Made by a program: the position numbers and the translations under genes
From: Pseudomonas sp. NKUCC02_KPG
Lineage (GTDB): Bacteria; Pseudomonadota; Gammaproteobacteria; Pseudomonadales; Pseudomonadaceae
Direction: 5' to 3'
Assembly (NCBI RefSeq): GCF_019345465.1
Contig: NZ_JAHKRC010000024.1
Location: 1 to 44,041, forward strand
Length of the DNA stretch: 44,041 nt
Shown: piece after piece, positions 7,170 to 16,188 of the stretch
Layout: each line of letters opens with the position of its first letter
Numbering within the stretch: position 1 is the first letter of the stretch
The notes under the pieces: model-generated
The model's input: only the letters and a program-made list of their open reading frames with translations
Told to the model about the DNA's origin: nothing
The model's database searches: none

Positions 7170-8864
7170 TTACAGCTGTTCCATCAGCACATCAACGATC
7201 CGTTCATGCCTGCGGTCAATGGCTCGCTTGCCCCATAGCGGTTTGTCACCGCACAGTTCGGCGATTTCCCGTTGCTGGGTCAAGTAGGTGTAGCTGAGCA
7301 GTTTTTTCGAAAAGGCAATATTGCCCACTGAGCAGTTATGGGGTTTGGACAGCAGCAGGTAATTGCCCAGGCAGTTCAGGTACTCAGACACGAAGGTGTC
7401 ATCATATTTGCCATACCCGTGGGGCTTGGTCTTGGGCTCGGTGGTTGGGGCTATATGCTCCAGTTCGGGCTTTTCGATGGCATCGTAACGTCTTGGGTTG
7501 TAGCCCTGCTGACCACCGGAGTTGAGGTGGTTTTCATATTTCCACAGCAGATGCTTGGCGGTGGAGTGATGGATTTCGCGGTTGAGTGCAACCCTGAGAT
7601 TCTCGTTGTTCCAGTAGGCCGTCCAGGGATCCTCGGCAATTTTCAGCTGATTGATGCGCGTTAAAATGGGCTCGATCTGCGGATTCTGCGCGGTGAATCG
7701 TTCATACACGTGGCTGATGCGAGAGGTGATGTCTGCACGGGTACCAATCAGGCGGTGGCGAACGATTAACCCTTCGAATGCTTCGCACAGCGATTCGATC
7801 TCAGGCATGGGTAGCTTGAAATTGTAGGCCTTGATGATAAAGGGCAGAACAATCCCGATCCCGCCCAGCATTACCAGTGAGTGAATCGCAAAGTGTTTTT
7901 TCTCGTGGGCGACAAAAAAGTTGCACAGGTGCAGAAAACTTGCGGCCAAGGCCTGGGTAAACTCGCGGATAAATACCAGTGAATCATCCTGGCCGAGCAG
8001 TTTGTCGATTTTGTCCAGGCTGTCGCTTTCCCATAGAGAGTTGAACTGAACCCTCAGGGTGTAGAGTAATACATCGTCTTCCTTGATTCGGTAATCAATC
8101 GAGGCAATGGATTTATAGATCTGCTCAAAGCGGTCCTTGATTTCGCTGATCAGCATTTCTTTGTGGTCATCATCCTGACCGCGCAGGTGTACGGCATACA
8201 TGAACTGGGCCTTGACCACTTCCAGGTTTGAAGGGCGCTTGCCACGGTTGTTCTGGAAGATGAACATTTGAATCGCTTCGGCTTCGTCCTGAACCCGGTG
8301 CGTGGTGCACGCGGCCTGGCACACGATGTCGAGCATGCGGCACAGGTAGGCTTCGGGCTTGTGCTTCAACTGATCGTTGAAGTAATCGAACGCGTTGACA
8401 ATACGCAGGGATGAGCTGGTGCTCAGTCCGCCGTGGTCAACTTTGACCTGGTCAATCACGTAATCGATAAACACCCGGTTGTCATAGTCCACGGTGTTGA
8501 AGCGAATCACATGGGGCGTGCGAATCACGTCGGCATAGCATGCCTGTTCCGTCTCGCTCAACGGGCGCAGGGCCTTGAGGCATTTGAACAGGGCCGACAA
8601 GAACAGGGTCAGGGTTGTCAGCCGCTGCTGGCCGTCAATCACCTGATACTTGCCATCTTTTTCCTCAAACAGAAAATGCCCGAAGTAGTAAGGGCTCCGG
8701 GCACTGCTGGTGCGGTAGTCCTCAAGGTCCGACAGGAATACGTCGGTCTGTGTGGTGCGCGTGCTGGTGGGGTTCGGCGTCTCCCATGAATAGGCGCGCT
8801 GATAGGCCGGTACGACGATACGCTTGTTCGCCAGCATGTTTTGAACGGTGGTTGAGGGGTTCAC
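7170..8864 (-). CDS. DUF262/DUF1524 protein (single-chain GmrSD-like, putative defence nuclease)
   Basis: 564 residues from a GTG at 8864, chosen because AAGGA lies six bases upstream (complement of 8871-8875); the frame extends to 8909. The N-terminal DUF262 has PAYQRAYSW (about 19-27) and the DGQQR motif (77-81) of the ParB-like nucleotide-hydrolysing fold. The middle contains NNRGKRPSNLEVVKAQF. The C-terminal DUF1524 HNH-like region starts at about 468 with LEHIAP and continues with LGNYLLLS and NIAFSKKLLSY. In GmrSD, DUF262 is the NTPase and DUF1524 the nuclease of a modification-dependent (type IV) restriction enzyme. The base composition appears more AT-rich than its neighbours. It lies upstream of the RES/Xre pair on the same strand. 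Confidence 0.8.
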   Translation of the reverse strand: MNPSTTVQNMLANKRIVVPAYQRAYSWETPNPTSTRTTQTDVFLSDLEDYRTSSARSPYYFGHFLFEEKDGKYQVIDGQQRLTTLTLFLSALFKCLKALRPLSETEQACYADVIRTPHVIRFNTVDYDNRVFIDYVIDQVKVDHGGLSTSSSLRIVNAFDYFNDQLKHKPEAYLCRMLDIVCQAACTTHRVQDEAEAIQMFIFQNNRGKRPSNLEVVKAQFMYAVHLRGQDDDHKEMLISEIKDRFEQIYKSIASIDYRIKEDDVLLYTLRVQFNSLWESDSLDKIDKLLGQDDSLVFIREFTQALAASFLHLCNFFVAHEKKHFAIHSLVMLGGIGIVLPFIIKAYNFKLPMPEIESLCEAFEGLIVRHRLIGTRADITSRISHVYERFTAQNPQIEPILTRINQLKIAEDPWTAYWNNENLRVALNREIHHSTAKHLLWKYENHLNSGGQQGYNPRRYDAIEKPELEHIAPTTEPKTKPHGYGKYDDTFVSEYLNCLGNYLLLSKPHNCSVGNIAFSKKLLSYTYLTQQREIAELCGDKPLWGKRAIDRRHERIVDVLMEQL

Positions 8865-8921
8865 GAGAAATCCTTGTCGATCGATACAAGACTGATGGCC
8901 ATAAGCCATATTATGCCATGC

Positions 8922-10031
8922 TCATCCCTTGGGCAGTGACTGCGCCTTGTTGATACACCGTGCCCGCCGTTCATCCACCCGCTTGGCAAACCAGGCGGTG
9001 GTCAGGTTGCGGGTGATCTTCGGACTTTGCAGGGTGATGCCCGGCAGCACGGCGCGGGGCAGGGGTTTGCCTTGCTGGCGGTCGGCAAGGGCGAAGACGC
9101 GCTGGTAAAGGTCCGTGTCGTTAAATGCCAGGCTGTCGCCTTTTTCGAGTTGGCGGCGGATCGCGTTGTTGCTCAGGCCCACCTGTTTGCCAAGGGCGCG
9201 CACCGCCAATTCGGTGGAACCGAGTGCGTAGGAGCCGGGGATGGTCAAGTCGCCATCCAGTGCCAGCGGGATGCCTGAAACGCGGCTGACGGCATTCTGA
9301 AACGCGGCATTACGACTGGCGTACCAACCCGCATTGAAGTCGGCAAAACGATACAGCGATTGCGTGTAGTCGACCGGGTAGCCCAGCAGATGGGCGATAC
9401 CGAAGTACATGCCGCCCCGGCGCGTGAAGACTTCCTGGCGGATCGAGTGTGTCACGGGGTAGGGGTAGTCCCGTGCCCGCTGTTCGGCAAAGGCGATGCT
9501 GACTTGCATCGGCCCGCCCGTGTGAACCGGGTTCAAACCGCCAAACAGACTTTTGCCCAACGGCACCATGCCGATGAAATCATCAAAAATGGCGCTCAAC
9601 TGGCCTTCGGTGCGGGCGGTGTCCAGGCGTTGATTGTAGGTTTTACCGTTAGGCGAAGTGATGCTCAGTGCGCTGCGCACCACAAACTCGGGGATATGCA
9701 GTTTGCCGGCGCGGCGGTTGATTTCCGAGCGGGCGATGGTGGCCAGCCCGGGCACCGGCGGGTCGGCTTGAAAGGTCGACTCCTGCTCGGTCACCGCCAG
9801 CACGGAGCACAGGTTCTCATCGGTGGGGGCCAGCCCCTGAGCGGTAAACGCGACCTGGATATCCGCCGCCCAGCCTTGGCGGTCCGCGGTTTTCACCGGG
9901 AGCAATTGCACAATGCGGGCCCGTGCCTGGTCGGGGGTGATGTCCGGGGTTGTCCGCGACGCCTGGGTACCGCAACCCGCCACTACCACCAGGGGCATCA
10001 CCGATAAAAAACACCTGAAGAATCGATTCAC
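8922..10031 (-). CDS. DUF1615-family lipoprotein
   Basis: 369 residues from the GTG at 10031; AAGGAG lies nine bases upstream, which decides against the longer frame to 10067. The N-terminal lipoprotein signal ends in VVAGC (Cys about 20). The body matches DUF1615, with CSVLAVTEQESTFQADP, GGPMQVSIAFAE, and YRFADFNAGWYASRNAAFQ. The ALAVTEQES/GPMQ layout recalls lysozyme-like transglycosylase folds, with E in TEQES as a possible catalytic acid, but activity is not established. It starts 32 bp after the FKBP isomerase gene, so the two are probably cotranscribed; both could act in the envelope. Confidence 0.75.
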   Translation of the reverse strand: MNRFFRCFLSVMPLVVVAGCGTQASRTTPDITPDQARARIVQLLPVKTADRQGWAADIQVAFTAQGLAPTDENLCSVLAVTEQESTFQADPPVPGLATIARSEINRRAGKLHIPEFVVRSALSITSPNGKTYNQRLDTARTEGQLSAIFDDFIGMVPLGKSLFGGLNPVHTGGPMQVSIAFAEQRARDYPYPVTHSIRQEVFTRRGGMYFGIAHLLGYPVDYTQSLYRFADFNAGWYASRNAAFQNAVSRVSGIPLALDGDLTIPGSYALGSTELAVRALGKQVGLSNNAIRRQLEKGDSLAFNDTDLYQRVFALADRQQGKPLPRAVLPGITLQSPKITRNLTTAWFAKRVDERRARCINKAQSLPKG

Positions 10032-10063
10032 CCGATACAACTCCTTTAAATATGCCCTGCCAA

Positions 10064-10405
10064 TCAATCGTCGCGCGTCAGCACTTCCAGCAGTTCGATC
10101 TCGAAACGCAGGTTGGAGTTCGGTGTGATGTGCGCGCCCATGCTTCTTTCACCATAGGCCAGGTGAGCGGGGACCTGCAGTGCGCGTTTGCCGCCGACCT
10201 TCATGCCCATCAGGCCGATGTCCCAGCCCTTGATCACCCGTCCGGTGCCGATCACGCACTGGAACGGTTTGCCGCGTTGATGGGAAGAGTCGAATACCGT
10301 GCCGTCTTCGAGCCAGCCGGTGTAGTGCGTGGTAATCAGGGCGCCCTTGACCACGGTTTTGCCGTCGCCCGGTAACAGGTCAGTGATGTGCAGTTCGTCA
10401 GTCAT
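10064..10405 (-). CDS. FKBP-type peptidyl-prolyl cis-trans isomerase
   Basis: 113 residues, a single minimal FKBP domain. Typical residues are ITTHYTGWLEDGTVFDSS, the FxxxIGxGxVIKGWDIGLMGMKVGG segment in two parts, HLAYGERSMG, and NSNLRFEIELLEV at the end. It catalyses proline isomerisation during protein folding. No signal peptide is seen, so it is cytoplasmic. The ATG at 10405 is preferred over an in-frame TTG at 10420. It precedes the DUF1615 lipoprotein gene. Confidence 0.9.
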   Translation of the reverse strand: MTDELHITDLLPGDGKTVVKGALITTHYTGWLEDGTVFDSSHQRGKPFQCVIGTGRVIKGWDIGLMGMKVGGKRALQVPAHLAYGERSMGAHITPNSNLRFEIELLEVLTRDD

Positions 10406-10544
10406 GGCGATGGAACTCAAAAAGTAGGATTAACGATTGTTCTGGGTAGGGTTTCTCTCAATTCGAAGACGGTTTGGCAATGCATTTTGATTTTTTTTAC
10501 GTAGGAGAAGGCTCTAAAGCAAAGGGATTTGGGAACTTTCTAAT

Positions 10545-10597
10545 GAGGATGATTGTCAAATGCGCTTTACTCTCAACTGAGAATGTTTATCATTGCA
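10545..10597. promoter_or_regulatory. Putative Fur boxes upstream of the siderophore receptor
   Basis: GAGAATGTTTATCATTGCA (10579-10597) matches 13 of 19 positions of the classic Fur consensus GATAATGATAATCATTATC. A weaker site, GAGGATGATTGTCAAATGC (10545-10563), matches 11 of 19. They lie 114-166 bp upstream of the receptor start, so iron repression by Fur is likely. Apart from these sites the 305-bp gap 10406-10710 shows nothing else I can support. Confidence 0.65.
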
Positions 10598-10710
10598 GTC
10601 CTGGCAGTGCCGGGGAACGCTAAACACGTAGGTCCTTTCAAGGTCGTGCGTCAGCAATTTCCAGCCCTTGGCCTGCTGAGCACACTCCATTGTTAAGGGA
10701 TCAACTGGAC

Positions 10711-12969
10711 ATGTCGTCTCGATTCAAACGCAGTCATCTTTCACTGGCTCTCATGGCCGCTCTGGCTTCGCCTACCTTGCTCGCCGATGCACTTGAGCGC
10801 GAGCGTGACGAAGTTCCGGTAGAGGCCACCGATTTGCCGGTGGATGGCACTCGCCAGGCGTTGCAGCTCGAAGAAACCCGCGTACTGGGCACTGCTGCAC
10901 AGGAGTTGAAGCAGGCTCCGGGTGTCTCGATCATCACCGCCGAAGACATCAAAAAGCGTCCGCCTGCCAACGACCTGTCCGACATCATTCGTCGTGAGCC
11001 CGGGGTCAACCTCACCGGCAACAGTTCCAGCGGCGCCCGCGGCAACAACCGCCAGATCGACCTGCGCGGCATGGGCCCGGAAAACACCCTGATCCTGATT
11101 GACGGCAAGCCGTCTTCTTCACGCAACGCACAGCGCTATGGCTGGAGCGGCGACCGTGACACCCGCGGCGAAACCAACTGGGTCCCGGCCGAAGAAGTCG
11201 AACGCATCGAAATCCTGCGTGGCCCGGCTGCGGCCCGCTACGGTTCCGGCGCAATGGGCGGGGTGGTCAATATCATCACCAAGCGTCCTTCGGACAAGCT
11301 CAGCGGTTCGATGACGGCTTACTACCTGTCCCCTGAAGACGATTCTGAAGGCGTCAGCAAACGCACTAACTTCAATCTCAGCGGACCGATCACGGACGAT
11401 CTGGTGTTTCGTGTGTATGGTGGCCTGAACAAGACCGATGCCGATGATCCGGGCATCAACACCGCCGCCCAGGCATCCCCCGACAGCGTCGTGGCAGGTC
11501 GTGAAGGCGTGCGCAACAAGGACGTCAACGGCTTGCTCAGCTGGCAGTTCACCCCGGAGCAGAGCCTGGACCTGGAAGCCAGCTACAGCCGTCAGGGCAA
11601 TATCTTTGCCGGTGACACCATGCTCAACAGCGGCGGTGATTTCGTTAACAGCCTGACCGGCAAAGAAACCAGCGTGCTGCAACGCAGCAGCTTCTCGGCG
11701 ACCCACAATGGCTCGTTCGACTGGGGCACCACCATGGCCTCCCTGACCCATGACCTGACCCGTAACGCCCGCCTCAACGAAGGCCTGGCCGGTTATGGCG
11801 AAGGCGCGCCGTCCGAGAGCGCGGGCAGGTTCGAATCGCGGTTGCGCAACACCCGTGCCACTGGCGAGGTCAACCTGCCGTTGACCATGGGCACCGCCCA
11901 GGTGCTGACCCTGGGCGGTGAGTACCTCTACGAATCGCTCAATGACCCGGGCTCGTTGCGTCCGCAGAGCTGGGATCCGGGTGCAGGCGGCACCCCGGGA
12001 ATTCCGGGTACGGACCGTACGCAAACCAAGTCAACGGCCAACAGCTATGCGTTCTATGTTGAAGACAACATCGAAGCCGGCGCCAAGACCATCGTCACCC
12101 CCGGCGTGCGCTTTGATCACCACAGCGAGTTTGGCGGCAACTGGAGCCCGAGCCTCAACGCGTCCCACCAGATCACCGATGAGCTGAGCATCAAGGGCGG
12201 TATTGCCCGGGCCTACAAAACCCCGAACCTCTACCAGTCCAACCCCAACTACCTGCTGTATAGCCGCGGTGCAGGTTGCAGCTCGGTCGAGGTGAACATC
12301 GGTGGCTGCTACCTGGTGGGTAACCCGGACCTGAAGCCTGAAATCAGCGTCAACAAAGAAATCGGCCTGGCGTTCGACAAGGGCACATGGCGCACCAGCG
12401 CCACGTATTTCCGCAACGACTACCAGAACAAGATCAATGCCAGCAACGAATCGGCATTCCGCCTGCCGAACGGGCGTCGCGTTCTGCAATGGGAAAACAG
12501 CGGCAAGGCCATTGTGCAAGGGGTTGAGGGCAACCTGTTTGTCAGCCTGCGCGACGATCTGGACTGGAACACCAACCTGACCTACATGATCGAAAGCAAG
12601 GACAAGGAAACCGGCGATCCGCTGAGCATCATTCCCAAGTACACCCTCAACACCATGCTGGACTGGTATGCCACTGAAAAGCTGTCGTTCCAGGTCAGCG
12701 GTACTTACTACGGCAAGCAGGAAGCACCCAAGCGCAACAACCGCGCCAACGAAGCGCTGGACAAATCGGTACAACAGCCGGTTGACCCTTATGGCCTGGT
12801 GGGCCTGAGCAGTGGGTATGAGTTCAATAAGCACTTCAGCGTGCGGGTGGGCATCAACAACCTGTTCGACAAGCAGCTCTACCGCAAAGGCAACGCTGAC
12901 GAAGCGGGCGCGCAAACCTACAACGAAGCAGGCCGTGCCTACTTTGCGTCGGTGACCAGCTCGTTCTGA
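10711..12969 (+). CDS. fepA: TonB-dependent ferric-enterobactin-type receptor (FepA/PfeA-like)
   Basis: 752 residues; the ATG at 10711 is preceded by AAGGGA, and the frame's TTG at 10690 is less likely. It has a signal peptide of about 27 residues (ending near LLADA), a plug domain (about 60-205) with IDLRGMGPENTLILIDGKP, RGETNWVPAEEVERIEILRG and YGSGAMGGVVNIITKRP, then a 22-strand barrel ending in F. GGCYLVGNPDLKPE in an outer segment is shared with FepA proteins. It imports catecholate ferric siderophores across the outer membrane using TonB energy. A Fur box lies upstream. No pfeRS-type regulators are adjacent; the following cassette is iron-associated. Confidence 0.85.
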   Translation: MSSRFKRSHLSLALMAALASPTLLADALERERDEVPVEATDLPVDGTRQALQLEETRVLGTAAQELKQAPGVSIITAEDIKKRPPANDLSDIIRREPGVNLTGNSSSGARGNNRQIDLRGMGPENTLILIDGKPSSSRNAQRYGWSGDRDTRGETNWVPAEEVERIEILRGPAAARYGSGAMGGVVNIITKRPSDKLSGSMTAYYLSPEDDSEGVSKRTNFNLSGPITDDLVFRVYGGLNKTDADDPGINTAAQASPDSVVAGREGVRNKDVNGLLSWQFTPEQSLDLEASYSRQGNIFAGDTMLNSGGDFVNSLTGKETSVLQRSSFSATHNGSFDWGTTMASLTHDLTRNARLNEGLAGYGEGAPSESAGRFESRLRNTRATGEVNLPLTMGTAQVLTLGGEYLYESLNDPGSLRPQSWDPGAGGTPGIPGTDRTQTKSTANSYAFYVEDNIEAGAKTIVTPGVRFDHHSEFGGNWSPSLNASHQITDELSIKGGIARAYKTPNLYQSNPNYLLYSRGAGCSSVEVNIGGCYLVGNPDLKPEISVNKEIGLAFDKGTWRTSATYFRNDYQNKINASNESAFRLPNGRRVLQWENSGKAIVQGVEGNLFVSLRDDLDWNTNLTYMIESKDKETGDPLSIIPKYTLNTMLDWYATEKLSFQVSGTYYGKQEAPKRNNRANEALDKSVQQPVDPYGLVGLSSGYEFNKHFSVRVGINNLFDKQLYRKGNADEAGAQTYNEAGRAYFASVTSSF

Positions 12970-13013
12970 TAAAAACCCGGGCCTGACCGCTGTTACCCGT
13001 GCAGGCACTTAAA

Positions 13014-13045
13014 GGCGCGACATCCGTGAAAACGGGTGCCGCGCC
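13014..13045 (+). terminator. GAAA-loop hairpin between receptor and DUF3649 genes
   Basis: Arms 13014-13027 and 13032-13045 (14 bp, one mismatch and one G-U pair) enclose a GAAA tetraloop. No T-run follows, so it is more likely an mRNA stability or attenuation element than a full terminator. It would let the receptor mRNA be more abundant than the downstream membrane genes. Confidence 0.5.
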
Positions 13046-13097
13046 GTTGTCGAATCTGGTGCAGGCAAAATGCAGAGCTCGATGAGGAATTGAAAAC

Positions 13098-13388
13098 ATG
13101 AAACTTGCAACGTCGGCCTGGGCGCCGATTGTGTCCCGCACCCTGGCTGCACTGGTCGGCGGCTATGTCTTTACCTACGCCTTTACCGCTGCATTGGCGC
13201 GGCTGCTGCCGCTGGACAATGTGGACTCGCTGATCGTCGCCAGTTTGCTGTCGTTTGTGATCTACACCTTCGCCATCCTGTGGGCGTTTGCCGCCCGTCA
13301 TCAGTGGGCGGCCTGGATGGGCGCGGTACTCGCCGTGCCTTTGGCGGCCATCGGCTTTTGGCCACAACTGCTGGAGCAACTGGGATGA
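13098..13388 (+). CDS. DUF3649 small membrane protein
   Basis: 96 residues with three hydrophobic segments (about 15-33, 43-62, 66-88), matching the small inner-membrane DUF3649 family. This family occurs almost always with PepSY and DUF3325 genes next to TonB receptors. Its stop codon overlaps the PepSY start (ATGA at 13385-13388). Molecular role unknown; the context points to iron-siderophore handling. Confidence 0.8.
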   Translation: MKLATSAWAPIVSRTLAALVGGYVFTYAFTAALARLLPLDNVDSLIVASLLSFVIYTFAILWAFAARHQWAAWMGAVLAVPLAAIGFWPQLLEQLG

Positions 13389-14923
13389 AACAGACCCTGA
13401 CCCAATCCATGGCCTGGCTGCATACCTGGGGCGGCCTGATTGTCGGCTGGTTGTTGTTCGTGATTTTCTTGACCGGCAGCCTGGCGGTATTCGATCAGGA
13501 GATCGACAACTGGATGACCCCAGAACTGCCTGCGCACCACTTGACGGATGAGCAGGCCGCGCAACGGGCGCTGGATTACTTGCAAGCCAATAAGGCCGAC
13601 GCCAGGCAATGGGGCATCAGCCTGCCTTATGAGCGTTCGCCGCAACTGCAGGCCTCGACCGGGGTGCGCCGTGACGGGGTGTCGGTGACACTCGACCCCG
13701 ATACGGGCGAGGTAATGCCGGTGCGCGAGTCGGTGGGGGGACGGTTTTTCTTCCTGTTTCACTTCACCCTGCATATGCCGCGCATGATCGGGATCTACCT
13801 GGTGGGCGCACTGGCCATGGGCATGCTCGCGGCGCTGGTGAGCGGTATCGTGATACACAAAAAGTTCTTCAAGGAATTCTTCACCTTTCGCCCAGCCAAG
13901 GGCCAGCGCTCATGGCTGGACGCGCACAACGCCAGTGCCGTTCTGCTATTGCCGTTTCACTTGATGATCACCTACACCGGGCTGGCGATTTTCCTGGTGA
14001 TTTACATGCCTGCGGCGATGGATGCCTTGTTCGATGGCGACCGCGAGGCCTTTTTCAAGGCACAGGACACGGCACCCGCTGGCGTTGAAGCCATGCGCCC
14101 GGCGACTGTAGAGCCAGCGCCGCTGGTGGCCCTGGGGCCGTTACTGAGCAAGGCCCGCGAAGTGATGGGGCCGTTGGGCGGGGTGAGTATCAGCAATCCC
14201 GGGCAGAGCAATGCCCAGATCCAGATTCGACCGATTCTGGGTAATCGCATTGCCCTGACCAAGGGGCAGGGCATGCGTTTTGACGGGGTCACGGGGGAGC
14301 AGATCTCCGGGCCGACCGAAATGCGCCCCACCGTGCTGACCCATCGGGTGATTTCGGGGCTGCACTTTGCCCAGTTCGGGGGGTATCCGATGCGCTGGCT
14401 GTACTTTGTCTGTGGCTTGATCAGCAGTGCCATGATCGCCAGCGGCCTGGTGCTGTTCACCGTCAAACGGCGGCGTAAATATGCCAGCGAAAGCCGTGTT
14501 GCCCAGGTGCTCTACCGTCTGGTCGAGGCGATCAACGTTACAGTCATGGCGGGCCTGAGCCTGGCCTGTATCAGTCTGCTGTGGGGCAATCGCCTGTTGC
14601 CGTCGGGGATGAACGAACGGGCCGATGCTGAGCTGAATGTGTTCTTCGGTGTGTGGGCGTTGAGCTTTATTCATGCAGTGATCCGACCGCGCATGCAGGC
14701 CTGGCGCGAGCAGCTTGGGTTGGCAGGGATGATGTGCATGGCCTTGCCACTGCTGAGCGTGTTCACGGTCAGCCGGCCTTGGGCGTTGCATACCAGCATG
14801 GGCGTGGAACTGACCGCGATGGCGCTGGGTGCCTTGTTGCTGTGGGCGTGCTGGAAAGTATCGCAACCGGCGGTTGAGCGAGTACCGCGTAAAAAGACCG
14901 CCGTCATGGCCGAGGTGAATTGA
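13385..14923 (+). CDS. PepSY-domain inner-membrane protein (PiuB family)
   Basis: 512 residues from the ATG at 13385, translationally coupled to DUF3649; an upstream frame from 13280 is only overlap. MAWLHTWGGLIVGWLLFVIFLTG is the typical first membrane helix with a His, followed by a periplasmic PepSY region, two further helices (about 135-160 and 185-210), a second periplasmic part, and four C-terminal helices (about 330-500). Conserved His residues in helices suggest haem or metal binding, as in PepSY ferrisiderophore reductase candidates such as FoxB/PiuB. Likely role: reduction or release of iron from imported siderophore. Confidence 0.85.
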   Translation: MKQTLTQSMAWLHTWGGLIVGWLLFVIFLTGSLAVFDQEIDNWMTPELPAHHLTDEQAAQRALDYLQANKADARQWGISLPYERSPQLQASTGVRRDGVSVTLDPDTGEVMPVRESVGGRFFFLFHFTLHMPRMIGIYLVGALAMGMLAALVSGIVIHKKFFKEFFTFRPAKGQRSWLDAHNASAVLLLPFHLMITYTGLAIFLVIYMPAAMDALFDGDREAFFKAQDTAPAGVEAMRPATVEPAPLVALGPLLSKAREVMGPLGGVSISNPGQSNAQIQIRPILGNRIALTKGQGMRFDGVTGEQISGPTEMRPTVLTHRVISGLHFAQFGGYPMRWLYFVCGLISSAMIASGLVLFTVKRRRKYASESRVAQVLYRLVEAINVTVMAGLSLACISLLWGNRLLPSGMNERADAELNVFFGVWALSFIHAVIRPRMQAWREQLGLAGMMCMALPLLSVFTVSRPWALHTSMGVELTAMALGALLLWACWKVSQPAVERVPRKKTAVMAEVN

Positions 14924-14924
14924 G

Positions 14925-15263
14925 ATGCTGGCTGATTTTTTTGCGGGTCTGGGATTCGCCTACCTCGGGATGCTGGCGCTGTGTCAGGGGTTGGACCGTC
15001 ATTACAAACAGGTGTGGGGCAAAGCCCCGTCGGCCCGACTGAGCCGTTTGCTGCGTGTTGCGGGCTGGGTGAGTCTGGCGCTGAGCTTCTGGTTTTGCGG
15101 GCAGGCCTGGGGCTGGGCGATGGGGCCGGTGGGCTGGTTGGGCATGCTCTCGCTGAGTGGTTTTGGCCTGCTGATGCTGTTGCCGTACCGGCCTCGCCTG
15201 GCCGTGTGGTTGCCGATGGGTTTTGTGCCGGTTTGGGCGGTGATCGAAAGCCTGACCCTTTAG
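14925..15263 (+). CDS. DUF3325 small membrane protein
   Basis: 112 residues with hydrophobic stretches at about 1-20, 44-62, 66-88 and 91-110, matching DUF3325. The ATG at 14925 is one base after the PepSY stop (TGAGATG), so it is coupled. It is the last gene of the DUF3649-PepSY-DUF3325 cassette behind the FepA-type receptor; a REP array follows. Role unknown, presumed inner-membrane partner of the PepSY protein. Confidence 0.8.
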   Translation: MLADFFAGLGFAYLGMLALCQGLDRHYKQVWGKAPSARLSRLLRVAGWVSLALSFWFCGQAWGWAMGPVGWLGMLSLSGFGLLMLLPYRPRLAVWLPMGFVPVWAVIESLTL

Positions 15264-15321
15264 ATACTCTGTTGCCGGTCAACCGAGCTCCTCTATGGAG
15301 TTCGCCCTTACGGCGAGGGAG

Positions 15322-15480
15322 GTGGTACTCGCGATCCGTAGCAGCTGACGAGTCGTGCGAGGCTGCGTCAGGTTTGGCGCACCATCTCGATCGCAGCCTC
15401 GTTCTACTCGTCAGCGACTACACGAGGGATGGGGGCCGAAACCTGTAGTCGCTGACGAAGGCTGCGATGGGCTGCGCAGC
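15322..15480. repeat. REP array, same family as at 4472-4796
   Basis: Three elements alternate: forward (15338-15370), reverse (about 15388-15422), forward (15443-15480). Bases 15322-15353 are identical to 4472-4503. The array lies between the convergent DUF3325 gene and an ABC permease gene. The rest of the gap 15264-15516 shows no gene. Confidence 0.85.
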
Positions 15481-15516
15481 AGCCCCGCTTTCAACGTCGC
15501 GAGCGAAGGCCAGGTT

Positions 15517-16185
15517 CTAGCGTTTCACCAGACGATTGGCAATTACATCCAGACTGCTGCAAAACACAAAGTACACCAGGGCCACAAACAGAAAGATTTC
15601 AGTCGGGTGCACCATCACCCGATTGCTCACTTGAGTGGCGACAAACGACAACTCGCCCACCCCGATCACATACGCCAGTGAAGTGTCCTTGATCAGTGAA
15701 ATCCATTGATTGAGAAAGGAGGGCAGCATCATCGGCAACGCCTGCGGCAGGATGATCAGGCGCAGCACTTGCCAGGTGCCAAAACCCAGTGCCTTGCCCG
15801 CAGCCCATTGCCCAGGCGGCAAGCTGCTGATCCCGGCATACACCGAGTGCGCCAGATAGGCGCCACCAATCAACGACAGCGCGCACACCACGGTGGCCAG
15901 TGCAGGGACATCGACCTTGAACACGATGGGCAGCAGGAAGTAACTCCAGAAAATCAGCATCACCACCGGGATCGCCCGCAAGAAGCCCAGCACGCCGAGC
16001 AACAGCCAGCGCACCTTGCCGCGAATCATCACCAGCGCAATACCCAGCACCAGCCCCAGCACTGCCGAGATGATCCCCGACAACAGGCTCAGCACCAGCG
16101 TCAGTGCCGCGCCGCCCAGAGGTCCGTTGGGCCAGGCGCCGAGCATGAAGTACGAAAAATTGTCGCTAATAACCGAAAAGTCCAT
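15517..16185 (-). CDS. Polar amino acid ABC transporter permease (second subunit)
   Basis: 222 residues with about five membrane helices and the cytoplasmic EAA-loop motif (AGISSLPPGQWAAGKALGFG, about residues 118-137, then LPQALP) that contacts the ATPase. It is of the His/Glu/Gln ABC permease family. Its ATG comes 3 bp after the stop of the other permease, so the two form the heterodimeric channel. No ATPase gene follows; the next feature is a REP array. Confidence 0.88.
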   Translation of the reverse strand: MDFSVISDNFSYFMLGAWPNGPLGGAALTLVLSLLSGIISAVLGLVLGIALVMIRGKVRWLLLGVLGFLRAIPVVMLIFWSYFLLPIVFKVDVPALATVVCALSLIGGAYLAHSVYAGISSLPPGQWAAGKALGFGTWQVLRLIILPQALPMMLPSFLNQWISLIKDTSLAYVIGVGELSFVATQVSNRVMVHPTEIFLFVALVYFVFCSSLDVIANRLVKR

Positions 16186-16188
16186 GAC

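Noticed and set aside
11119..13008. Two long minus-strand frames opposite the TonB-dependent receptor
   Set aside because: Shadow frames of a GC-rich gene, with no recognisable motif.
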